Program-made: the position numbers and the translations under genes | Shown: in pieces, positions 16,853 through 26,807 of the stretch | Layout: each line of letters begins with the position of its first letter | How positions within the stretch are numbered: the stretch's first letter is position 1 | From: RPQJ01 sp046347155 | GTDB lineage: Bacteria > Pseudomonadota > Gammaproteobacteria > Steroidobacterales > Steroidobacteraceae | Reading direction: 5' to 3' | DNA length: 64,000 bases | Assembly (NCBI GenBank): GCA_046347155.1 | Contig: JAXMGT010000001.1 | Location: 1,488,001-1,552,000 of the forward strand | Notes under the pieces: generated by a model | The model's database searches: none | The model's input: the letters and a program-made list of their open reading frames with translations, nothing else | Told to the model about the DNA's origin: nothing

Positions 16853-19800
16853 ATGGCGCGTTTCGTCCACCTGCGCGTGCACACCGAGTATTCGCTCGTC
16901 GACGGCGTCGTGCGCGTCGACAGCGAGCACAAGGACGGCACGCTGGTGCGCGAGGGCCTGATCGACGCCTGCGCGAGGATGGGCATGCCCGCGGTCGCAC
17001 TGACCGACCAGGCCAACCTGTTCGCGCTCGTGAAGTTCTACCGCGCGGCGCTCGTGCGTGGCGTGAAGCCGCTGGTGGGCGTCGACGCGCTGGTCGCCGA
17101 GGAGGGCGAACGCGCCGAGCCCTCGCGCCTGGTGCTGCTCTGCCAGGACGATCGCGGCTACCGCAACCTCACGCGGCTCGTGACGCGGTCCTACCTCGAG
17201 GGCCAGGGCCGCCACGGCCCGACGCTGCGAAGGTCGTGGCTCGACCGTGACACGACGGCCGGGCTGATCGCGCTGTCCGGCGGGCGCGAGGGCGACGTGG
17301 GGCGCTGCATCCTGGCCGGCCGCGAGGCCGATGCGCGTGCCGCGCTCGACGGCTGGCTTTCGCTCTTCGACGATCGCTACTACCTCGAGCTCACGCGTAC
17401 CGGGCGGGCCGGCGAGGAGGAGTGCATCGCCGGATCGCTCGCGCTCGCGGTCACGGCGGGCGTGCCGGTGGTCGCGACGAACGACGTCCGGTTCATCTCG
17501 CGCGACGAGTTCGAGTCGCACGAGGCGCGCGTCTGCATCCACGACGGGGCGCTGCTCGGCGACCCGTCGCGCCCTCGCCGGTACAGCGAGGAGCAGTACC
17601 TGCGTTCGCCGGAGGAGATGGAGAAGCTCTTCGCCGACGTGCCCGAGGCGCTCGAGAACTCGGTCGAGATCGCCCGGCGGCTCAACCTCGAAATCCGGCT
17701 CGGCAAGTCCTCGCTCCCGCCGTATCCGGTGCCCGAAGGCCAGACGACCGAGGAGTTCCTCTGCGACGAGGCGCGCCGCGGGCTCGACGCGCGGCTGGCC
17801 GCGCCGGGCGCGCCGCCGGCCGACGGGCGCGGCGCATACGACGAGCGCTTGCGCACGGAACTCGCCGTCATCACCCAGATGGGTTTCGCGGGCTACTTCC
17901 TGATCGTCGCCGACTTCATCCGCTGGGCGCGCGAGAACGGCGTCCCGGTGGGCCCGGGGCGCGGCTCCGGCGCCGGGTCGCTGGTCGCGTGGGTGCTCGG
18001 CATCACGGACCTCGACCCGATCCGCCACGACCTGCTGTTCGAGCGGTTCCTGAATCCCGAGCGCGTGTCGATGCCCGACTTCGACGTCGACTTCTGCATG
18101 GAGGGCCGCGACCGGGTCATCGAGTACGTCGCCGGGCGCTACGGGCGTGACCGCGTCTCGCAGATCATCACCTACGGCACGATGGCGGCGAAGGCGGTCG
18201 TGCGTGACGTCGCACGCGTGCTCGGCCTCTCGTACGGGTTCGCCGACAGCATCGCGAAGCTGATTCCCTTCGAGCTCGGCATCACGCTCGACGACGCGCT
18301 CGAGAAGGAGGAGGAACTCCGCAAGCGCTACCGGAACGAGGACGAGGTGCGCGAGGTGATCGACCTGGCGCGTTCGCTCGAGGGGCTGGTGCGCAACGCG
18401 GGCACGCACGCCGGCGGCGTCGTCATCGCGCCGTCGGTGCTCACCGACTTCGCGCCGCTCTACTGCGAAGAGGGCTCGACGAGCGTCGTCACGCAGTTCG
18501 ACAAGGACGACGTCGAGGCGGCGGGACTCGTCAAGTTCGACTTCCTGGGCCTGCGCACGCTCACGATCATCGACTGGGCCGTGCGGACGATCAATGCGGC
18601 CCGCGGCACCGCCGGCGAGCCGCCGCTCGACATGGCGACACTGCCGATGGAGGACCCGGCGACCTACGCGCTCCTGAAGCGCTGCGAGACGACGGCCGTG
18701 TTCCAGCTCGAATCGCGCGGCATGAAGGACCTGATCCGCCGGCTGCAGCCCGACTGCTTCGACGACATCGTCGCGCTCGTGGCCCTGTTCCGGCCGGGCC
18801 CGCTGCAGTCCGGGATGGTCGACGACTTCATCGCGCGCAAGCACGGACGCGCGGGCGGGGCGATCGACTACCTGCACCCGGAGCTGAAGCCGGTGCTGCA
18901 GTCGACCTACGGCGTGATCCTGTACCAGGAACAGGTGATGCAGATCGCCCAGGTGCTCGCCGGCTACACGCTCGGCGGCGCCGACCTGCTGCGCCGCGCG
19001 ATGGGCAAGAAGAAGCCCGAGGAGATGGCGAAGCAGCGCTCGATCTTCGTCGAAGGCGCCGTCTCGCGTGGCGTCGCGGAGCACACGGCCGCGCACATCT
19101 TCGACCTGATGGAGAAATTCGCCGGGTACGGCTTCAACAAGTCGCACTCGGCCGCGTACGCGGTGCTGTCGTACCAGACGGCGTGGCTCAAGGCGCACCA
19201 CCCGTCGGCGTTCATGTCCGCGGTGCTGTCCTCGGACATGGACAAGACCGACAAGGTCGTGACGATCATCGACGAGTGCCGACGGATGGGCCTCGAGGTC
19301 GAGCCGCCGGACGTGAACGCCTCGCAGTACATGTTCACCGTGTCCGGGCCGAAGGCGATCCGCTACGGGCTCGGCGCGATCAAGGGCGTGGGGCAGGCGG
19401 CGGTCGACTCGATGATCGCGGAGCGCGAGGGCTCCGGCCCGTTCCGCGACCTGCGCGACCTGTGCCGCAGGCTCGACCTGAACAAGGTCAACCGCCGCGT
19501 GCTCGAGGCGCTGGTGCGCTCCGGCGCACTCGACGGTTTCGGCGAGAACCGCGCGACGCTGATGCACCAGCTGCCGGCGGCGATGCAGGCCGCCGACCAG
19601 TCGTCCAGGGCGCTGGCCGCGGGACAGGACGACCTGTTCGGGCTCGCCGAGCCCGCGTCGCCCGCGGGCGACGATGCGCCCGAATCGCGCGAACGGCTGC
19701 CGGACTGGAGCGAGGCGGTACGGCTTGCCGGCGAGCGCGACACGCTCGGCCTGTACCTGACCGGCCACCCGATCACCGAATACGAGAAGGAGCTGCGACC

Positions 19801-20401
19801 GATCGTGAGCGGGCGGATCGCCGACGTGGGCGGTGCGCGACCGGTCGGCCAGGGCGAAGGCGGCGGATGGCGCGGCCCGGGTCGCAGCGTGACGATTGCC
19901 GGCCTCGTGCTCGAAGTGCGCAAGCGAGGCGGACGCACGAGCCTGGTGCTCGACGACCGGAGCGGCCGTCTCGAGGTGACGCTGTTCGAGGACGTCTACC
20001 AGCAGTACCGTGCGCTCGTGTCGAAGGACTCGATCCTGGTCGTCGACGGGGCGCTGCGCTGGGACGATTTCATCGAGGACTGGCGACTCGCGGCGAAGCG
20101 GATCATGGACGTCGACCAGGCCCGGGAGCAGTACGCCCGTCGCGTGGTGCTGCGCTGGCCCCGCGGCGACAAGGCCCCGGACGGGCGGAGGCTCGTCAGC
20201 GAGATCGAGCAGGCACTCCGGGGCAGCCGTGGCGGACGCTGCGGCGTGTCCGTCCGGTTTGCGCGCAGCGACGCCGCGGCGCTCGTGAATTTCGGCGACG
20301 AATGGACCGTTCGCCCGTCCCGCGAGCTCGTCGAGCGACTCGGGCAGCTCGTCGGGCGAGACGGCGTCGAGATCGTCTACGCGCCACGCACGGACGGCTG
20401 A
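16853..20401 (+). CDS. dnaE: DNA polymerase III alpha subunit
   Basis: Replicative polymerase of the chromosome. The 1182 residues show the PHP domain at the N-terminus (FVHLRVHTEYSLVDG), the palm with the catalytic Asp pair in MPDFDVDFCM (D411, D413), the GPGRGSGAGSLVAW fingers/palm segment, the helix-hairpin-helix part (YGLGAIKGVGQAAV) and a C-terminal OB domain (RSVTIAGLVLEVRKRGGR). The length (E. coli 1160) and single copy of all domains mark it as DnaE1 rather than the error-prone ImuC type. A long open frame on the opposite strand is a composition artefact. Confidence 0.97.
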   Translation: MARFVHLRVHTEYSLVDGVVRVDSEHKDGTLVREGLIDACARMGMPAVALTDQANLFALVKFYRAALVRGVKPLVGVDALVAEEGERAEPSRLVLLCQDDRGYRNLTRLVTRSYLEGQGRHGPTLRRSWLDRDTTAGLIALSGGREGDVGRCILAGREADARAALDGWLSLFDDRYYLELTRTGRAGEEECIAGSLALAVTAGVPVVATNDVRFISRDEFESHEARVCIHDGALLGDPSRPRRYSEEQYLRSPEEMEKLFADVPEALENSVEIARRLNLEIRLGKSSLPPYPVPEGQTTEEFLCDEARRGLDARLAAPGAPPADGRGAYDERLRTELAVITQMGFAGYFLIVADFIRWARENGVPVGPGRGSGAGSLVAWVLGITDLDPIRHDLLFERFLNPERVSMPDFDVDFCMEGRDRVIEYVAGRYGRDRVSQIITYGTMAAKAVVRDVARVLGLSYGFADSIAKLIPFELGITLDDALEKEEELRKRYRNEDEVREVIDLARSLEGLVRNAGTHAGGVVIAPSVLTDFAPLYCEEGSTSVVTQFDKDDVEAAGLVKFDFLGLRTLTIIDWAVRTINAARGTAGEPPLDMATLPMEDPATYALLKRCETTAVFQLESRGMKDLIRRLQPDCFDDIVALVALFRPGPLQSGMVDDFIARKHGRAGGAIDYLHPELKPVLQSTYGVILYQEQVMQIAQVLAGYTLGGADLLRRAMGKKKPEEMAKQRSIFVEGAVSRGVAEHTAAHIFDLMEKFAGYGFNKSHSAAYAVLSYQTAWLKAHHPSAFMSAVLSSDMDKTDKVVTIIDECRRMGLEVEPPDVNASQYMFTVSGPKAIRYGLGAIKGVGQAAVDSMIAEREGSGPFRDLRDLCRRLDLNKVNRRVLEALVRSGALDGFGENRATLMHQLPAAMQAADQSSRALAAGQDDLFGLAEPASPAGDDAPESRERLPDWSEAVRLAGERDTLGLYLTGHPITEYEKELRPIVSGRIADVGGARPVGQGEGGGWRGPGRSVTIAGLVLEVRKRGGRTSLVLDDRSGRLEVTLFEDVYQQYRALVSKDSILVVDGALRWDDFIEDWRLAAKRIMDVDQAREQYARRVVLRWPRGDKAPDGRRLVSEIEQALRGSRGGRCGVSVRFARSDAAALVNFGDEWTVRPSRELVERLGQLVGRDGVEIVYAPRTDG

Positions 20402-20537
20402 GTCCGGGCCACCTCGGCCGGCGTCCCGGGGACCAGCGTCCGGCGTACGGGCGACCATTGACCGCGCCGCAACGCGGATGAGCGCCAGTCGCCCCGGCGA
20501 TTGCCGCCGCCGTCGCGCTCCGGCATCCTGCGCCTCC

Positions 20538-21497
20538 ATGGCACTCAGTTTCCTGGATTTCGAGCAGCCGATCGCCGAGCTCGAGGCGAAGATCGACGAG
20601 TTGCGCTTCGTCTCGTCGGACGGCGAGGTGAACATCGGCGAGGAAATCGCCCGGTTGCGGGCCAAGAGCCGCGCACTCACGACCAGCATCTTCGCGAGCC
20701 TCACGCCGTGGCAGGTTGCGCAACTCGCGCGCCACCCGCACCGTCCCTACACGCTCGACTACGCGGCGTCGATCTTCGACGAGTTCGTCGAACTGCACGG
20801 GGACCGGATGTACGCGGACGACCAGGCCATCGTCGGCGGGCTCGCCCGGCTCGACGGCCGGCCGGTGATGCTGATCGGCCACCAGAAGGGCCGCGACACG
20901 AAGGAGCGGGTGCGGCGCAACTACGGGATGCCGAAGCCCGAGGGGTATCGCAAGGCACTCAGGCTCATGAAGCTCGCCGAGCGGTTCCGGGTCCCGATCG
21001 TCACGCTGGTGGACACGCCGGGAGCCTACCCGGGCGTCGGTTCCGAGGAGCGGAACCAGAGCGAGGCGATTGCGCGGAACCTGTTCGAGATGGCTCGGCT
21101 GCGCGTGCCGGTGATCACCGCGGTCATCGGCGAGGGCGGCTCCGGCGGTGCGCTCGCGATCGGCGTCTGCGACCGGCTGATCATGCTCCAGTACAGCGTG
21201 TACTCGGTGATCTCGCCCGAGGGTTGCGCGTCGATCCTCTGGAAGAGCGCCGACCGCAAGGAACTGGCCGCCGAGGCCATGGGCATCACGGCGGATCGAC
21301 TGTCGCGGCTCGGGCTCGTCGACGAGGTCATACGCGAGCCGCTGGGCGGTGCCCACCGCGACCCGCAGTCCATGGCCGATGCGCTGAAGGCCTCGCTGGT
21401 GCGGCACCTGGCCGAGGTGTCCGCACAGCCCGAGGAGCGGCTCGTCGAGCAGCGTTACGCGCGCCTGCGCGGGCAGGGCGTGTTCAACGCCACCTGA
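20538..21497 (+). CDS. accA: Acetyl-CoA carboxylase carboxyltransferase subunit alpha
   Basis: With AccD transfers the carboxyl group from biotin to acetyl-CoA, the committed step of fatty acid synthesis. At 319 residues it equals the E. coli length. It starts MALSFLDFEQPIAELEAKID and contains YADDQAIVGGLARLDG, GHQKGRDTKERVRRNYGMP, VDTPGAYPGVGSEERNQSEA and GEGGSGGALAIGVCDRL. An upstream extension of 20 codons is open but not family-like. 136 nt separate it from dnaE; I see no convincing promoter there. Confidence 0.97.
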   Translation: MALSFLDFEQPIAELEAKIDELRFVSSDGEVNIGEEIARLRAKSRALTTSIFASLTPWQVAQLARHPHRPYTLDYAASIFDEFVELHGDRMYADDQAIVGGLARLDGRPVMLIGHQKGRDTKERVRRNYGMPKPEGYRKALRLMKLAERFRVPIVTLVDTPGAYPGVGSEERNQSEAIARNLFEMARLRVPVITAVIGEGGSGGALAIGVCDRLIMLQYSVYSVISPEGCASILWKSADRKELAAEAMGITADRLSRLGLVDEVIREPLGGAHRDPQSMADALKASLVRHLAEVSAQPEERLVEQRYARLRGQGVFNAT

Positions 21498-21502
21498 CCG
21501 GC

Positions 21503-22900
21503 GTGGCCGGGTCCACCGCGCGGATCGCGGCGGCCCTGCGCGCCTGCCTGGACGCCGCGGATCCCCGTCCGTGCGGGCTCTGCGTCGCGACGAGCGGCGG
21601 CCTCGATTCTTCGGTGCTGCTCGCTCAGGTCGCGCGACTGCGCGGTGAACTGGCCCTGCCGTCCGTCCGGGCACTGCACGTCGACCATCGGCTGCATCCC
21701 GACTCCGCGGCCTGGGCCGGTCGTTCGGCCGCACTCGCCGCCCGGTTCGGCGTGCCGCACGAGGTCCGGGTCGTCGACGCGCGGCCGCCACCGGGTGCGA
21801 GCCCCGAAGCCCACGCCCGCGAGGTCCGTTACGCGGCGATCGCCGCCGCGCTGCACCCGGGCGAGATGCTGCTGACGGCCCACCACGCCGATGACCAGTT
21901 CGAGGGCGTGCTGCTCCAGTGGCTGCGTGGCGGTGGCCTGCGGGCGGTGGCCGGCATGCTCCCGGTCCGGCGGTTTGGCGCCGGCTGGCACGCGAGGCCG
22001 CTTCTCGGGTTGACGCGAGCCGAACTCGCGGCGGAGGCGGGCGGAGCAGGGCTCGAGTGGCACGAGGACCCGTCGAACCGGGACCTGCGCTACGACCGCA
22101 ACTACCTCCGTCACGCCGTGCTGCCGGCAATCCGGGCCCGCTGGCCGTCGGCCGCGCGCACGGTCGGGCGCGTGGCCGCGCAGGCGGCCGAGGCACTCGC
22201 GATGGAGGAGGAGATCGCGGCGGCCGATCTCGCTATGGTCGCCGACGGCGCGTCGGTCGTCGTCGAACGGCTCGAGTGGCTCCCGGATGCGAGGCGCCGC
22301 TGGGTGCTCCGGCGCTGGCTGCGCGCGCGGGGATTGCCGGTGCCGGCTGAGTCGACGCTCGCCGCGCTCGAGCGCGACGCCGGGCGCGCGGCGCCCGACC
22401 GGGTGCCGTGCACGCGCTGGTCCGGCGCACGGGTCCATCGCTACCGCGGGCGGCTGTACGCGGAAGCGGAGTCGCTCGCCGGCGCACCGCTCGCGGCCGG
22501 GGCCTGGCCGGCGGGTTCCGTGTATCCGCTCGGGGAACTCGGGTCGCTCGAGTTGCGGGCCGCCACCGGCGCCGGGATCGCACGGGCGCGGCTCGGCGAC
22601 GGGCTGGAGGTGATCGGTCGGCCGGACGGCGGCTGGTTCCGCCCGCCGGGCGCCGCACATCGTCGGCCGTTGCGCAAGTGGCTGCAGGACCGCGGCGTGC
22701 TGCCCTGGCGGCGCACGCAGTTGCCGCTGCTCGCCTGCGACGGTGAGATCGTCGCGATCGCCGACCTGTCCGTGGCGGAAGGCTGGGTCGCCGGGCCCGG
22801 CGAGGACGGCTGGACCGTCCACTGGTCGGGTCGGCCGTGCGTCACCGCCGCGGACGTGAGCGCCGTGTCGCTCGACGCGGCGGGTGACGCCACGGACTGA
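21503..22900 (+). CDS. tilS: tRNA(Ile)-lysidine synthase
   Basis: Converts the wobble C of the CAU-anticodon tRNA(Ile) to lysidine so that AUA is read as Ile. The 465 residues show the N-type ATP pyrophosphatase P-loop CVATSGGLDSSVLL near residue 30, HVDHRLHPDSAAWA, LLTAHHADDQFEG and the EDPSNRDLRYDRNYLRH block, then the TilS substrate-binding and C-terminal domains (PPGAAHRRPLRKWLQDRGV). The GTG start is five bases after the accA stop, the conserved neighbour. Confidence 0.93.
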   Translation: MAGSTARIAAALRACLDAADPRPCGLCVATSGGLDSSVLLAQVARLRGELALPSVRALHVDHRLHPDSAAWAGRSAALAARFGVPHEVRVVDARPPPGASPEAHAREVRYAAIAAALHPGEMLLTAHHADDQFEGVLLQWLRGGGLRAVAGMLPVRRFGAGWHARPLLGLTRAELAAEAGGAGLEWHEDPSNRDLRYDRNYLRHAVLPAIRARWPSAARTVGRVAAQAAEALAMEEEIAAADLAMVADGASVVVERLEWLPDARRRWVLRRWLRARGLPVPAESTLAALERDAGRAAPDRVPCTRWSGARVHRYRGRLYAEAESLAGAPLAAGAWPAGSVYPLGELGSLELRAATGAGIARARLGDGLEVIGRPDGGWFRPPGAAHRRPLRKWLQDRGVLPWRRTQLPLLACDGEIVAIADLSVAEGWVAGPGEDGWTVHWSGRPCVTAADVSAVSLDAAGDATD

Positions 22901-22939
22901 CGGCGTCCGGTCGCACGCGCCGGTGGCCCGGGAGGGCGC

Positions 22940-22955
22940 ATTCCGATAGACTGTC
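22940..22955 (+). promoter_or_regulatory. Possible -10 region of pyrG
   Basis: In the 89-nt gap between tilS and pyrG the least GC-rich stretch contains TAGACT (22947-22952), matching four of six bases of a -10 box, about 38 nt before the pyrG start. No clear -35 is visible. Weak evidence. Confidence 0.25.
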
Positions 22956-22989
22956 CTCCCGTCGTGCCATTCCTGCGACGGTGATCCCC

Positions 22990-24636
22990 ATGACCAAGTT
23001 CGTCTGCGTGACCGGCGGCGTCGTTTCCTCGCTGGGCAAGGGCATTGCAGCGGCTTCGCTGGGCGCCATCCTGGAAGCGCGCGGCCTGAAGGTCGCGATG
23101 GTCAAGCTCGACCCGTACATCAACGTGGACCCGGGCACGATGAGCCCGTTCCAGCACGGCGAGGTGTTCGTCACCGACGACGGCACCGAGACCGACCTCG
23201 ACCTCGGCCACTACGAGCGTTTCGTGCGCACGACGACGGGGCGCAACAGCAACTTCACGACCGGCCGGATCTACGAGCGCGTGATCGCCAAGGAGCGCCG
23301 TGGCGACTACCTGGGCGCGACCGTGCAGGTGATCCCGCACATCACCGACGAGATCAAGCACTGCATCCGGCTCGGTGCCGGCGACGCCGACGTGTGCATG
23401 GTCGAGATCGGCGGCACGGTGGGCGACATCGAGTCGCTGCCGTTCCTCGAGGCGATCCGCCAGCTCGGCGTCGAGCTCGGGCACGACAACGTGCTCTACA
23501 TGCACCTGACGCTCATTCCCTACATCGCGACGTCGGGCGAGATCAAGACCAAGCCGACCCAGCACTCGGTCAAGGAACTGCGCTCGATCGGCATCCAGCC
23601 CGACGTGCTCCTGTGCCGCTGCCGGGACCCGCTGCCGCCCGAGCAGAAGCGCAAGATCGCGCTGTTCACGAACGTCGAGGACCGCGCGGTGTTCTCGGCG
23701 ATCGACGCGGACGACATCTACAAGATCCCGCAGCTGCTGCACGAGCAGGAACTCGACGCGATCGTCTGCCACAAGCTGCGCATCGAGGCGCCGCCGGCGG
23801 ACCTGCGCGAATGGCAGCAGGTGGTCACGGCCAAGGGCAACCCGGACCTCACGATCAACCTGGCGATGGTCGGCAAGTACGTGAACCTGAAGGACGCGTA
23901 CATCTCGCTGACCGAGGCGCTGACCCACGCGGGGCTGCGCACCCGGACCCGGGTCAACATCGAGTTCGTCGAGGCGACCGACATCGAGAAGCACGGCACG
24001 GGCTGCCTCGACGGCATGGACGCGATCCTGGTCCCGGGCGGCTTCGGCGAGCGCGGGATCGAGGGCAAGATCCAGGCCGTGCGCCACGCCCGCGAGCGCG
24101 GCGTGCCGTACCTCGGCATCTGCCTCGGCATGCAGCTCGCGATCATCGAGTACGCGCGCCACGTGGCCGGCCTCGACGGCGCGCACAGCACCGAGTTCAA
24201 CCGGCAGGCGCCGAACCCGGTCGTCGCGCTGATCACCGAGTGGCAGGACCTGAAGGGCACCGTCGAGGCGCGCACCGAGCAGTCGAACCTCGGCGGGACG
24301 ATGCGCCTCGGCGCCCAGGAAGTCCGCATCTCGCACGGCTCGCTCGCGCACGCGGTCTACGGCACGGACGTGATCCGCGAGCGGCACCGGCACCGCTACG
24401 AGTTCAACAACAACTACCTGCAGAAGATGATGAACGCGGGCCTGCGGTTCTCAGGCTTCTCGAAGGACGGGCTCGTCGAGATCGTCGAACTGCCGAACCA
24501 TCCGTTCTTCATCGCGAGCCAGTACCACCCCGAGTTCCGCTCGACGCCGCGCGACGGCCACGCGCTCTTCACCGGCTTCATCCGCGCGGCGCGCGAGTAC
24601 CGGCTCGCCCAGCTGCCGGCGGCGGCCGGCGCATGA
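22990..24636 (+). CDS. pyrG: CTP synthase
   Basis: Aminates UTP to CTP using glutamine. The 548 residues comprise an N-terminal synthetase domain (FVCVTGGVVSSLGKGIAA, KLDPYINVDPGTMSP, HYERF) and a C-terminal class I glutamine amidotransferase domain with the nucleophile in YLGICLGMQLA and the His-Glu pair in SQYHPEFRS. I chose the ATG giving MTKFVCVTGG over a GTG nine bases upstream because it matches the family. Its stop overlaps the kdsA ATG. Confidence 0.97.
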   Translation: MTKFVCVTGGVVSSLGKGIAAASLGAILEARGLKVAMVKLDPYINVDPGTMSPFQHGEVFVTDDGTETDLDLGHYERFVRTTTGRNSNFTTGRIYERVIAKERRGDYLGATVQVIPHITDEIKHCIRLGAGDADVCMVEIGGTVGDIESLPFLEAIRQLGVELGHDNVLYMHLTLIPYIATSGEIKTKPTQHSVKELRSIGIQPDVLLCRCRDPLPPEQKRKIALFTNVEDRAVFSAIDADDIYKIPQLLHEQELDAIVCHKLRIEAPPADLREWQQVVTAKGNPDLTINLAMVGKYVNLKDAYISLTEALTHAGLRTRTRVNIEFVEATDIEKHGTGCLDGMDAILVPGGFGERGIEGKIQAVRHARERGVPYLGICLGMQLAIIEYARHVAGLDGAHSTEFNRQAPNPVVALITEWQDLKGTVEARTEQSNLGGTMRLGAQEVRISHGSLAHAVYGTDVIRERHRHRYEFNNNYLQKMMNAGLRFSGFSKDGLVEIVELPNHPFFIASQYHPEFRSTPRDGHALFTGFIRAAREYRLAQLPAAAGA

Positions 24637-25466
24637 GGCTCTGCGGATTCGAGGTCGGGCCGGACCGGCCGTTCTTCCTGATCGCGGGCCCCTGCGTCAT
24701 CGAGAGCGAGACGCTCGTGTTCGAGGTGGCGGGCCGGATGCGCGAACTCACGCGCGAGTTCGGCATCCCGTACGTGTTCAAGGCCTCGTTCGACAAGGCG
24801 AACCGCTCGTCGCGCTCGAGCTTCCGCGGCCCCGGGCTCGAGGCAGGCCTCGCGATCCTCGCCAGGGTGAAGGCCGAGCTCGGCGTGCCGGTGCTCACCG
24901 ACGTCCACGAGGACACGCCGCTCGGCGAGGTGGCCTCGGTCGTCGACGTGCTGCAGACGCCGGCGTTCCTGTGCCGCCAGACGAATTTCATCGTGAACGT
25001 CGCCTCGCAGGGACGGCCCGTCAACGTGAAGAAGGGCCAGTTCCTCTCCCCGTGGGAAATGGGCAACGTCGTGGACAAGGCCCGCTCGACCGGCAACGAG
25101 TCGATTCTCGTCTGCGAGCGCGGCTTCAGCTTCGGCTACAACAACCTGGTCTCGGACATGCGTTCACTCGCCGTGATGCGCGCGACCGGCGCGCCGGTCG
25201 TCTTCGACGCCACGCACTCGGTGCAGCTGCCGGGCGGGCAGGGCAGCGCCTCGGGCGGCCAGCGCGAGTTCGTCCCGGTGCTGGCCCGGGCGGCCGTCGG
25301 TGCCGGCGTGTCGGGGCTCTTCATGGAGACCCACCCGGACCCGGCGAAGGCGCTCTCGGACGGCCCGAACGCCTGGCCGCTCGACCGGATGCGATCGCTG
25401 CTCTCGACGCTCAAAGAGATCGACGCCGCGGTGAAGTCGCGGCCATACGAGGAATCGAGTTTATGA
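24633..25466 (+). CDS. kdsA: KDO-8-phosphate synthase, Cys (metal-dependent) type
   Basis: Condenses arabinose 5-phosphate with PEP to make KDO-8-P for the LPS inner core. The 277 residues include FKASFDKANRSS, RGPGLEAGL, KKGQFLSPWEMGNVVDKA and DATHSVQLPGGQG. C21 in IAGPCVIESE occupies the position that is Asn in the metal-independent E. coli enzyme and Cys in the metal-dependent Aquifex type, so this one is predicted to need a divalent metal. The ATG overlaps the pyrG stop by four bases, and its own stop overlaps eno. Confidence 0.95.
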   Translation: MRLCGFEVGPDRPFFLIAGPCVIESETLVFEVAGRMRELTREFGIPYVFKASFDKANRSSRSSFRGPGLEAGLAILARVKAELGVPVLTDVHEDTPLGEVASVVDVLQTPAFLCRQTNFIVNVASQGRPVNVKKGQFLSPWEMGNVVDKARSTGNESILVCERGFSFGYNNLVSDMRSLAVMRATGAPVVFDATHSVQLPGGQGSASGGQREFVPVLARAAVGAGVSGLFMETHPDPAKALSDGPNAWPLDRMRSLLSTLKEIDAAVKSRPYEESSL

Positions 25467-26761
25467 CCCGGATCATCGACATCGTCGCCCGCGAGATCAT
25501 CGACTCGCGAGGCAATCCGACCGTTGAAGCCGACGTGCGCGTCGAGGGCGGCGTGGCGGGCCGCGCCGCCGTGCCCTCGGGCGCCTCGACCGGGACCCGC
25601 GAAGCCGTGGAACTCCGCGACGGGGACAAGGGCCGCTACCTCGGCAAGGGTGTGCGCAAGGCCGTCGCACACGTGAACAGGGAGATCCGCGACGCGCTGC
25701 TCGGCCACGACGTCCGCGACCAGTCCGGCATCGACCGGCGGATGATCGAACTCGACGGCACCGACACGAAGTCGCGCCTCGGCGCGAACGCGATCCTCGC
25801 GGTGTCGCTCGCCGCGGCGCACGCGGCCGCGAAGGTCGACGGCCACGGGCTCTGGCGCCGGCTCGGCGGGCCGGGACCGAAGACGATGCCGGTGCCGATG
25901 ATGAACATCGTCAACGGCGGCGCGCACGCCGACAACAGCGTCGACATCCAGGAATTCATGGTGCTGCCGGTCGGGGCGGCGAGTTTCTCGGAGGCGCTGC
26001 GCTGCGGCGCGGAGATCTTCCACACACTGAAGAAGGTACTGCACGACCGCGGGCTCGCGACGGCGGTCGGCGACGAAGGCGGCTTCGCACCGGACTTGCC
26101 GTCGAACGAGGCCGCGCTCGAGACCATCCTCGAGGCGCTCGGCCGGGCGGGCTACAAGGCCGGCCGCGACGTCTGCCTCGGGCTCGACGTGGCGAGTTCG
26201 GAGTTCTACAAGGACGGCACCTACGAGCTCGAGTCCGAGGGCCGTCGGTTCACCTCGGCGCAGTTCGTCGACTACCTGGCCGGGCTCGCGGACCGCTACC
26301 CGATCATCACGATCGAGGACGGGATGGCCGAGGGCGACTGGGACGGCTGGTCGATGCTCACGCAGCGGCTCGGCCGCCGGCTGCAGCTCGTCGGCGACGA
26401 TCTCTTCGTCACGAACACGAAGATCCTGCGGGAGGGCATTGCCCGCGGGGTTGCCAATTCGATCCTGATCAAGCCGAACCAGATCGGCACGCTGACCGAG
26501 ACGCTCGAGGCGATCGACATGGCGGCGGACGCGGGCTACAGCGCCGTCGTGTCGCACCGCTCCGGCGAGACCGAGGACTCGACGATCGCGGACATCGCCG
26601 TCGCGACGCGGGCGACGCAGATCAAGACGGGTTCGCTGTGCCGCTCGGACAGGATGGCGAAGTACAACCAGCTGCTCCGGATCGAGGCGGAACTCGGCGC
26701 CGACGCGGGCTACGCGGGACGGGACGCGTTCCCGGTGCCCGTCACCGTGCACTGCGCCTGA
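25463..26761 (+). CDS. eno: Enolase
   Basis: Interconverts 2-phosphoglycerate and PEP; in many proteobacteria also part of the RNA degradosome. At 432 residues it has the E. coli length. Visible motifs are EIIDSRGNPTVEADV, GAFDVPSGASTG-like AAVPSGASTGTREAVELRDG, GANAILAVSLA, GDDLFVTN and the signature LIKPNQIGTLTET with SHRSGETEDSTIADIAVA. The pyrG-kdsA-eno-ftsB-ispD-ispF series is joined by four-base overlaps except at ftsB. Confidence 0.97.
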   Translation: MTRIIDIVAREIIDSRGNPTVEADVRVEGGVAGRAAVPSGASTGTREAVELRDGDKGRYLGKGVRKAVAHVNREIRDALLGHDVRDQSGIDRRMIELDGTDTKSRLGANAILAVSLAAAHAAAKVDGHGLWRRLGGPGPKTMPVPMMNIVNGGAHADNSVDIQEFMVLPVGAASFSEALRCGAEIFHTLKKVLHDRGLATAVGDEGGFAPDLPSNEAALETILEALGRAGYKAGRDVCLGLDVASSEFYKDGTYELESEGRRFTSAQFVDYLAGLADRYPIITIEDGMAEGDWDGWSMLTQRLGRRLQLVGDDLFVTNTKILREGIARGVANSILIKPNQIGTLTETLEAIDMAADAGYSAVVSHRSGETEDSTIADIAVATRATQIKTGSLCRSDRMAKYNQLLRIEAELGADAGYAGRDAFPVPVTVHCA

Positions 26762-26807
26762 ACGCGTGGCGACAGCGACACGTGATTTCTGCTACCCTCC
26801 GGCGCCC

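Noticed and set aside
20402..20537. A promoter for accA around TTGACC at 20458
   Set aside because: No -10-like hexamer lies at a suitable distance; the gap is GC-rich throughout.
16013..20704. A 1563-codon open frame on the minus strand opposite dnaE
   Set aside because: It mirrors lpxB-rnhB-dnaE, has no recognisable domain, and is rich in Arg, Val, His and Asp as expected when the reverse complement of GC-rich coding DNA lacks stop codons.
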